A stretch of 64,000 bases of DNA from Anas platyrhynchos (lineage: Eukaryota > Chordata > Aves > Anseriformes > Anatidae): positions 28,670,501 through 28,734,500 of the forward strand of contig NC_092593.1 of assembly GCF_047663525.1 (NCBI RefSeq). The letters are read 5' to 3'. Positions 56,656-64,000 of the stretch are shown here, one piece after another; the stretch's first letter is position 1, and each line of letters begins with the position of its first letter. The notes under the pieces are model-generated. The model worked only from the letters and a program-made list of their open reading frames with translations, did not search any database and was not told the DNA's origin. Position numbers and translations under genes: made by a program.

Positions 56656-59600
56656 CTGTGAAAAAATGAGAAAGGGTTTGTGAAGGTGCCTAGTTTTTAA
56701 AATATAAGTAATTGATTTCAGTCCAATTAATTTAAATAAGATTTGTAGACAGCTATATCTGGGTCAAAAATAATATTCAGGTTTATGACAGTAAAATTTG
56801 GCTCCTCAAAGAAAAGGCAAATTCACTACCTTGCATGCGCACAGATCCACTGGTCAATCACAGCCAGCCCCCCATCTTTGTAGAGTTCTAGCTCCTTCCA
56901 ACTAGGTTCAAACCTCACCATCTCAGGCAGCAGTTTCTTGAGCAATTCAATCTCTGAAGGAACAAAAACCAAAAATTTGTATCAGAAAACGCCTCTTGCT
57001 GCTGTCATAAAATTTTAGTCTTTAAAGAAATCCTGAGTGAACAGTTACAAAGCAAGCAAAGCCAAAATCTACCTACAAACTGTACAATATGTTTGCCAAG
57101 CATCACAGTACTGTAGGCAAGGGCTGGAGTCCATGGGGCAGAAACCTGCTGTCGAGGGGGCAAATCTCACAGGATGAGGAAACCTGCATGAGGCAGAATG
57201 GACAGAGCTACTAGTCTCACTGCCTGCTCCTACAGGGCAGCTGTATCAAGAGGAGGCCTGTAATAACACCAAACTTAAGGTTCGTTCACAGATACAATCC
57301 CCTGCAGGGGTATCCTAACATCGTGTATTGAAACAGATCCCTAGATACTACTGTAAAGGAGGCGCAAGCACAGGATAAAGCCCACCCTTGGGGGGGTTCT
57401 AAGCCTTGGCCACGCACAGCCAGGGCTGCCCCACTCTGATATTGAGGACAGCCAAGTGGGAAGCTGGGTGTGAAGTTTCAGAAGCCCCTTCCCAGCTTTA
57501 TGTGCGATTCTCTGAAATGCAAAGAAAAAAGGTGGGCTGGAAGAAAGAAGAGGAGGAACAGGCAAAGATGACGTTGCTTTATTCATTTCACAACCTCCCA
57601 TTGCAGAGACTGCCAAAGCTCCTATGGGAAATGCTGAACAAATGGTTTGATGCCAACTACTCATGTTGCAAGGAAACAGCTAGTTGCCCAATCCTGTTCA
57701 ATGATGGAGACATGAACTTCTAATAATTTACAAAAACAAATTGGTAATTACTACACTCATTCTCAATAGTTATCAATCCCAGACTATAAGTTGCCGACCT
57801 TCCTCAACAGCATCAGTGGCTATGAAAACTTTTTCAAGTTTATGTGCTTCCAAGAGGCTGCGGATTTTCTTTACTGCTCCTTGCAGCGAAGGCACATCTT
57901 CTCTGTGACCCCAGATGAAATCTTTCCTTCTGAGATGAACCCCAAGGTATGGACCACCTAGAGCTGTGCCCGTCTTGACCTAAGAGAGAAAAATCAATAC
58001 CCTTTAATACTTAAGAGTGCCACTACTCAATCACACTGAAAAGGCCTGGGAATATGAACATATAATGTCTGAATTACTATAAGTAATTCAGTATTCAGCA
58101 GTATTTTGGGACACTTATTGCTCCATTTTGATCTTGGGTGGCCTGCATCACACAGGACAAATTATGGTACAAAATCTTTGAAAGCAAAAATTGCTCTCCT
58201 TGACTGAATCCACAACTGGCAGTTTGCTGCTGAACTTTACACCCACAGATGATACTGCACACGAGAAAAAATCTAAGGGAAGTGAAAAGAGGGTAACAGA
58301 AATATGGCACCCAGGCCAGTCAGCCAATTCTCAACAGATTTCAGTAACTCATGTCACACATGGAGAAGAAAAGAGAGTAGGAACATGCATGTCCACCATG
58401 CTCTGAGCAGGGAGAGCTAGGTTTGTGCATATCTTTCAATAATCCCTGCAGTGCATGGTAAATAAAAACGACTTATTACGTTTGTTATGGGAAACTGACT
58501 GTTAGGATTTTACCTTCATCTGTGTCCAGTCCTCGTTGTAATGAGTCCTGTCTGCCTTATCTGTGGATTGAAGATACTTGTTTCTAAACTCATCTCCCGC
58601 TACACGCAGGTGTTTAGCAAACACCATACTTCGACGGGTCTGTTGGAGTAAGAGCAGATGTTGAGTCAGAAAAAGGGAGAGCTAAAAATGAATAAATGGA
58701 GATAGTTTCACATACGTAGAGCATTCAAGATACTCTTCTAGCATCTTTAAAGAGATTAGCACTGGCTTTCTAATCTCATCCTAAATCCTCCAACAAAACG
58801 CTCATATTAAGGGAGGATGTGCATGCCGTCTGCTGCAGAATACTCAGGCTGCAGTTCAGTGTATGTAAAAGAGAACACAGATGAATGTGTGAGCCTCCAC
58901 TGACACGCTTTCTAAAGTGGATGCTTTCTGTATCTGGCTAGTTCGTTATTTAAAGTACTCGTTTCAAATTTCCACGTGTCATATTGCTGTTCTTGCCAAC
59001 TACCTCCACATTTTGCTTCTGCTCCCTGAATCTAGTGCTGGAGTGCAACCTTCAAGGCAGGGCCAACTGTGTACCTCCCAGGCTAATTTTTTTTGTGATT
59101 CTAAGTTTTGGAAAAAAAAAATCTTCAAAAAAGAAACAGAATCACGCAGGGAGTTGCAGTTAAAATACAAGAAAAAAGAATATTTTCCAGAATGTTATAA
59201 ATATTTTTGAGTCAAATTTTAATTGTTGAGGCAATGTTTAAGTGCCACTGTTAAGAAATGTGTATTAGGGATCCATATGGATTTCATTTCTGCTTTTACA
59301 GGACTACGTGTCATGCTCAGAAATGATACGAGTCACGTTTGTCTGTTTGGAAAGTCATTATCTATGGAAAGTTTGTAATTATTAAACTACTGTTTGGTCC
59401 ACTTCTGAAAAATATGCCACATATCAAGCAAACAGACAGATATTTATATCTTACGGGACTGAGGTCTATGTAATTTGTTTCTTAATATCATGAGTCACTT
59501 CCTTTAGAAATTTTAACCATGTCAAGCACCCCATATCATGTTCTATTTTCCTATGGCTCTAACCTCTAACATTGTCAGAAAATTCTTAAAACTTCTCTCA

Positions 59601-62600
59601 TAGGAATTATTTTATTAGACCCTTGGGTCTTTAAACCTGTAGAAATATTGCCATCAAAGAAAGAGAGAGACAGAGCTATGACAGTACAGAGCACTATCAG
59701 TTACATTAATTCACAGCAGCTTGTAGACCATCTTTAGCGTACACTGCTGAAACATAAGACTCAAGTTACTTTCAAGAGCATAAAACCAAGGCAAAACAGA
59801 AGCACGTATTGGTTATTGAATTTTTATCAAAACCGAAGAGAAAATGTAGAGAAGCTAACTGGAGAATACTCACGTTCCAATAATCTTTCCCTCCGTAGTG
59901 GTCATGAAGAAGGTTTTCGGCTCTGTCTAACATCACAGACCTGTTAGAAATTGTAAAACTGAATGTAGTTCCCTGAAGAACAGAATTCACGTTATGATGT
60001 TTCTTTATACAGCTGCTAGGATAAGGCACAGACCATGATCTATTTGGAAACAGAACAATGGGAAAGAGTGACATGGTGCCAATCTAAAGCATAGAATGCA
60101 AATTGTGACCCTGAGACTGCTGAGGAGAGAATGCAATAATGCCACTGTGTATTGCTGCTCTCTTCCTTTGCAAACGTTACTCTTCAATGGGATGATTCTG
60201 CTCTGTCCACTGCCTCTTGACACAGCACTGAAGCATAAAGGAAGAAGAGCTAAACACAGGGTAACAAGTACATTAAGCTACCTGAACAAAGAAGAATTAA
60301 GAAGAGCTCAAGGGCATTTCTTCTTAGTTGTTAGCACTGCAATATTTAACATAACATACAGTTATCTGCATTACCTGTCTTTTAGAGTGCAAATTCCTTT
60401 TGTAATGATTTTAATGGACCACTGTAACTCAGTGATAAAATGCCACAACAGTGGACACATCTATAAGTTCTTGTTCTTCCCACCTGGCAATGGGCTTGTG
60501 GGCATGTGATACAACAGGATGGTAACAGAAAGCAACTCACTGTGCTGAGGTATTTTTCAGAAGGATGGGAGCCACAATAGAGGCAGATCCTTGGACAGAC
60601 AAGCAAGACACATTTAGGCCCCGTGTTTCTTCATAACCCCAGAACCATCCCCTGAAGTAAGGAAAAAAGTTTTTGTTTCACAGGCTTGTACTTTAAATTA
60701 ATGCCATACAACTAATGAAACAAATCAGCAGTACACCCTAGAAAGGTGATACATAAGGTAAATAAACCCCACAGCTCCTTTATAGTGTTTTTGTATGAAA
60801 TTATGACTTCCTAAAATTAGATTTCCTAATAACACTACGACATTTTGATATTAATGGGGTTTTAAAAACAAAATTAATTCCAAGCACCTGGATTAATTCC
60901 AATCTCTGAACTCACAGACAATACTGCAACAACCACACAAGTCTATTCCATTAAAGTGGCAATTTTTTCATAAATTCAAGAAAAAAAAACTGACAAGGCT
61001 GCTAGATGTTACCTGTAGTACTCATACTTGTCTTTGGAATACATAAGCTGATCAATGCAAGGCCTCTCATCTATTTTTTCCTCCCATGTTCCTTCTTTCC
61101 ATCCTTCCGCGTAGCTTTGCAGGACATAAATCTGTTCAATAAAGGGCCCACCTGACTCTAAGCAGGAGGCAAAACAAAGTATTTACAAGCATGAAAAAAC
61201 ACGTGATAAAAGGCACAAAGTAGCATTACTCATCGTTACAAATCTACTGGAAATGCTAACATGACACTAGTCTCTCCCCCATGTTTCCCTATAAAAAAAA
61301 GAAAGGAAAGGGGATGTGGCAACATCTTACTCCTGCCTAGCTATGTGTGACTTATTGTGCCAACAGAAATGAATCACCAACAAAGTGTAACTTTAAAAGC
61401 TGGTTAAAACACACCTTCTGTAGAACAAAAAAAAAGCAAGTCCTCCTGCCTTTGTTCATATTCTTCCACGTGCTTTCTTTGCGCCTCTGTTTTCTATCAT
61501 TAGATTATTTTTACTTTTGATTCATGTAAGGTTTGAGTTTGATTCTCTTTATAATCAGATGAAGCACAGAGGTTTTCGATGCCATGGTTAGCTGCTACAG
61601 GAAAAGTGCCTCTGGGAGAATGACGCACACAAGCCCCTCTTACCCTTCTTCCCCTACATTTCAGGGTTTCTAAATTCTTTGCCCTGAAAGGTGGTGGATA
61701 AGGATCCCTTCAGAGAGCTTTGCAGAGGTATGATGTTTGGTGGGTTTTATTTCCTTTGCTGAAGACGTTTGTGACACTTGCAGATTTTGGCACTTGGTGG
61801 TTAACTGTATGTGGCATTAAATCCTAAAGGAAGCAAACTCACTGTTTCCATGCTCTTAGGGAAAGTCTTACTCCTACAAACCATTTTGTACACAAAAAGC
61901 AGGGGAAGTGTATTTGGGTATATGTAGCATCAATGCTGAAAAGTCATTTCCCTGAAGATCCTACTTTACAGCCTTTACTGTTCAGCCATCTCCAGAAAAA
62001 GGTGGCTTCTTTGTATTTTGCAGGCTGCCCCTCTCCCCCTACAGAGTTGTTACTATGGCCAAAATTATCCAGAGCTACCTGACTTTTTATGTGCACCTCT
62101 CAAGGGCCTATAGGAAGTCGAGGGAACAGAAGTGCTAAATGGTGAGTCAAGTGATCTGCCAAATAATTTGGTTATTTTTTCCCCAAATCAAATAATTTGG
62201 TTATTTTTTTGTCACTCAGCATGATTCATTACCATTCCTCTTCCTGCCACCTTTAACATATTTTATTTCACATGAATAAGGATAAAAGCACATGTAAGGA
62301 CAAACCTGTGAAGAAAACACCTTAAATGTTTAGTAAATTGTAGATTGTATTATTCCATACTTTACCTGCAAGGAATTGCTCATATTCAATGACAGGGATG
62401 TTCCTGTTGAGGCTTGGGATATCAAAAAACTCAGACCAAGGGATTCGAACCTGAAGAATGTCTGGGCTCTGCCAGTGATAAAGACGTCCCCAAGGAGGCA
62501 GAACTAACACCCAATTTTCACTTTTCAGCAAAGTCTTTAGGAGTGAAGCGATACGAATATAGACATCTCTGCGAAGGTTGAACCCTTCAGGAGGATTTAC

Positions 62601-63115
62601 GTCATACAAAAGGTATCTGGAGAGAACAAAACAACATCGTAACTTCAGGCAATCACGTGGCAAGACTAACAGGAGGGAAATTCTTCCTCTTTCATGAGTT
62701 TGTGGTATTCAGGAGATGGAAGGGAGTGGAACAAGGCCTTCTATGTGCCCAGGAGCCCATCTCCCAGAGGTGCTGCCAGCTGCTGCACAGGGGGACCCAG
62801 GGTACCCCCTGGGCACTATCACACTGCTGACAACTTCACAGGACAAGCAGAGACAGTGAGGGAGGGGGCCCTGACCCAAGGGACAGCTCTGGCTGGGCCA
62901 GGGTGGCAGGCACTGCCTCAGAGGGTGGGCTGGGGATGACGGACTGCTCCTCACCGGGTGCGTGGTGCAGCAGCAGCAGCGGGCAGCGAGGTGATGGTGT
63001 GGCCAGCACGGAGGGCAGCAGGCGGCGGCTGGGCAGTGGCGGGCGGCGGGTGGGCCAGTACAGCCAGACCAAGCAGCAGCAGCAGCAGCAGGAGGTTGGG
63101 GTCGTGCACTGCCAT
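56502..63115 (-). CDS. POFUT2: POFUT2, GDP-fucose protein O-fucosyltransferase 2, whole coding span (9 exons)
   Basis: POFUT2 sits in the endoplasmic reticulum and adds O-fucose to Ser/Thr in folded thrombospondin type 1 repeats, using GDP-fucose. Nine minus-strand exons (63115-62955, 62616-62366, 61157-61013, 60651-60541, 59940-59874, 58639-58514, 57979-57799, 56953-56830, 56655-56502) join in phase to 1320 bases, 439 residues; human has 429. The N-terminus is a Leu-rich signal peptide coded by a CTG run. The catalytic Glu of NPPEGFN (human E54) falls at residue 64. The GDP-fucose-binding [14 protein letters not shown] and the [11 protein letters not shown] motif are intact. N-glycosylation sequons NVS and NTS remain, while the human NST near the middle is QST here. 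The end KIVY resembles human KITY and lacks a KDEL-type signal, as in human. It lies only 48 bases downstream of YBEY on the same strand. Confidence 0.96.
56830..56953 (-). CDS. POFUT2: POFUT2 exon 8
   Basis: Encodes [20 protein letters not shown] to IDQWICAHA. The acceptor is ccttcag and the donor gtagtg. Confidence 0.96.
57799..57979 (-). CDS. POFUT2: POFUT2 exon 7 (GDP-fucose binding)
   Basis: Encodes [20 protein letters not shown] to [11 protein letters not shown], with the [14 protein letters not shown] nucleotide-sugar motif. The donor is gtcggc, an atypical GT donor, but it is required for frame. Confidence 0.96.
58514..58639 (-). CDS. POFUT2: POFUT2 exon 6
   Basis: Exactly 42 codons, [12 protein letters not shown] to EDWTQMK. 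The human third sequon (NST) is replaced by QST. Confidence 0.95.
59874..59940 (-). CDS. POFUT2: POFUT2 exon 5
   Basis: A 67-base exon encoding [20 protein letters not shown] then WN. The acceptor is ctaacag and the donor gtgagt. Confidence 0.95.
60541..60651 (-). CDS. POFUT2: POFUT2 exon 4
   Basis: Encodes [20 protein letters not shown] to LLKNTSA, with both retained N-glycosylation sequons (NVS, NTS). The donor is gtgagt. Confidence 0.96.
61013..61157 (-). CDS. POFUT2: POFUT2 exon 3
   Basis: Encodes [20 protein letters not shown] to KYEYYR. The acceptor is gcttag and the donor gtaaca. Confidence 0.96.
62161..62212. repeat. Short tandem duplication in POFUT2 intron 2
   Basis: Unit aaataatttggttattttt at 62161 is repeated at 62190, separated by a C-rich spacer. 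Confidence 0.85.
62366..62616 (-). CDS. POFUT2: POFUT2 exon 2 (catalytic Glu)
   Basis: Encodes [20 protein letters not shown] to [10 protein letters not shown], near-identical to human, with the catalytic Glu in PPEGFN. The acceptor is ctctccag and the donor gtaaag. Confidence 0.97.
62955..63115 (-). CDS. POFUT2: POFUT2 exon 1 (signal peptide)
   Basis: Starts MAVHDPN, followed by eight Leu and a hydrophobic GLAVLAH core. The rest is Pro/Ala-rich linker ending APRT. The donor is gtgagg. A CAG/CTG run at about 63070-63090 codes for the Leu stretch. The start is the only ATG that gives a signal peptide in the frame of exon 2. Confidence 0.85.
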
Positions 63116-63163
63116 CGCTGCACCACGTTGGGGTGGCTCCTGCAGCAGCCTGGCCCCAGCCCC

Positions 63164-63250
63164 TCAGAAGAGGCCTGCGGTCAGGGGCCGGAGGTTGGTG
63201 CCCATGAGCTGGTTCAGCTTCTCCAGGATCTCCTCCTCCTTCTGGTACAT
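63164..63250 (-). CDS. YBEY: YBEY last exon
   Basis: Twenty-eight codons starting MYQKEEEILEKLNQLM, ending TAGLF and TGA. The acceptor is cccgcag and the phase is 0. Confidence 0.93.
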   Translation of the reverse strand: MYQKEEEILEKLNQLMGTNLRPLTAGLF

Positions 63251-64000
63251 CTGCGGGAGGAGAGCAGAGGGGAGAAATTGGCTGCTGAGTAACCAGGGCT
63301 GAACAGCGGAGCCGTGGCTTGCAGTGCCTCAACACCTGTGTGACAAGCAGCACGACTGCACCAACGTACACCAAAGCTCTCTGGAGCCGTCCATGACGAG
63401 CAGGGCTTGGGGGTCACTCCCTCACGGGAGGTATAAGAAAGGGAAACCCTTTCGTTTTTGTGATGGTGCCAGACCTGACAGCGTTTGTGCACCATGCATG
63501 CTCCCAAAAGTACCTGTTGCCACTCCGACTTGGTGTTGTGCTGGTAGCCGAGCAAGTGGCACAATCCGTGGGCTGCGGTCACCTGCGCGGGAACAAAGGG
63601 GAGATGTTACAAACCTGAGTTGCAAATCTAGAGAACTTCTTCACGGTGAGGGAGCACTGGGACGGGCTGTGGCGTCTCCTAATCCGGAGATACTCGAGGC
63701 TTGGCTGGACGCCTGCTTTGGCAGGGGGATGGGATGGGTGCTCCCTCGCCGTGCCGTCGGGGCTCACCGTCAGGACGCCCTCCAAGTCCTCCCCGGCAGC
63801 GTGCCGCGCGATGTACTCCACCCCGAGGAAGACGTCCCCCAGGTGGTACTCGTGGCGGCAGCGCGGCCGCGGCAGCTGGCCGGGCGCCAGGCGGTGCGCG
63901 GGGAAGGACAGCACGTCGGTGGGCTCGGGGCGCTGCCGGTAGGCGCCGTTCAGCCTCCGCATCAGCCCGTCGCCGGCACACACCAGCGCCACGTCGAAGC
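63164..64000 (-). CDS. YBEY: YBEY endoribonuclease, 3' part (runs off window end)
   Basis: YBEY is a single-strand-specific zinc endoribonuclease of the UPF0054 family, mitochondrial in animals and linked to rRNA maturation. Three minus-strand exons are visible: from beyond 64000 to 63768 (FDVALVCAG to EDLEGVLT), 63582-63514, and 63250-63164. Family landmarks are the PTDVLSFP motif, HLGDVFLGVEY, and the metal-binding HGLCHLLGYQH with the H-x3-H-x5-H spacing. The C-terminus MYQKEEEILEKLNQL to RPLTAGLF resembles human, which has a few more residues. The first part of the gene (start codon and N-terminal strand) lies outside the window. Its stop codon is only 48 bases before the POFUT2 ATG, with no poly(A) signal between. 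Confidence 0.95.
63514..63582 (-). CDS. YBEY: YBEY metal-site exon
   Basis: Twenty-three codons, VTAAHGLCHLLGYQH to SEWQQ, holding all three zinc-ligand histidines. The acceptor is gcgcag and the donor gtactt. Confidence 0.95.
63630..63716 (+). repeat. CR1 LINE fragment in a YBEY intron
   Basis: Has aacttcttcacggtgaggga, gcactgggacgggctgtgg, and a ggctggacgcctgc end. It fills about half of the 185-base intron. Confidence 0.7.
63768..64000 (-). CDS. YBEY: YBEY exon with PTDVLSFP motif (partial)
   Basis: Open to the window edge in the frame FDVALVCAGDG, so the exon is cut by the window. It is very GC-rich and CpG-rich. The donor is gtgagc at 63767. Confidence 0.93.

Larger units (their letters stand above)
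62830..63300. promoter_or_regulatory. GC-rich segment at the YBEY/POFUT2 junction
   Basis: GC-rich sequence with CpGs covers POFUT2 exon 1 and the last exon of YBEY. It contrasts with the AT-rich POFUT2 introns. The POFUT2 promoter must lie inside or just upstream of YBEY's terminal exons. No TATA box was recognised. Confidence 0.45.

Noticed and set aside
1..64000. tRNA, rRNA, CRISPR arrays, bacterial operon features
   Set aside because: None seen. The window is a spliced vertebrate locus and short repeats are microsatellites or CR1 tails.

Overview
The window looks like vertebrate nuclear DNA from a bird. It carries multi-exon genes with GT-AG introns, many 3'-truncated CR1 LINEs in both orientations, avian ERVL-type LTRs, and a Maestro heat-like repeat (MROH) gene of the kind that is multicopy in birds. 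Exact species is not called. Three assignments are secure (ADARB1, POFUT2, YBEY); the MROH gene is assigned to family level.

Layout. 1-39.6 kb: plus-strand ADARB1 (ADAR2, the A-to-I RNA editing enzyme). All nine coding exons can be joined in phase into a 700-residue protein from an ATG at 3286 to a stop at 36755, in long AT-rich introns, followed by an AT-rich 3' UTR. 42.5-46.2 kb: a repeat-dense stretch of ERVL LTRs, CR1 fragments and a possible further LTR. 47.0-52.4 kb: a compact, GC-rich, plus-strand MROH-family gene with 14 phase-compatible exons (about 631 residues) in 5.1 kb, surrounded by its own broken duplicates. 53.1-54.7 kb: an ERVL LTR fused to a second copy of the MROH 5' region. 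56.5-63.1 kb: minus-strand POFUT2 (ER protein O-fucosyltransferase 2), nine coding exons, 439 residues. 63.2-64 kb: minus-strand YBEY (endoribonuclease), running off the window end, with its stop codon only 48 bases upstream of the POFUT2 start codon.

Most notable observation: the last kilobases of the intron before ADARB1 exon 2 hold an imperfect inverted repeat of about 100 bp (8558-8660 pairing with 10116-10216). One arm covers an AA dinucleotide exactly 47 bases upstream of the exon 2 acceptor. This is the arrangement by which mammalian ADAR2 edits its own pre-mRNA to make a cryptic splice acceptor (AA to AI, read as AG). Here the 47-base insertion would shift the frame and stop translation at 10443, so the negative-feedback circuit can be read from the bird sequence.

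Other points of interest: a GC-AG intron in ADARB1, a candidate in-frame retained intron in the MROH gene, a recent chimeric duplication with a 5-bp microhomology junction, and the near-overlap of YBEY and POFUT2.
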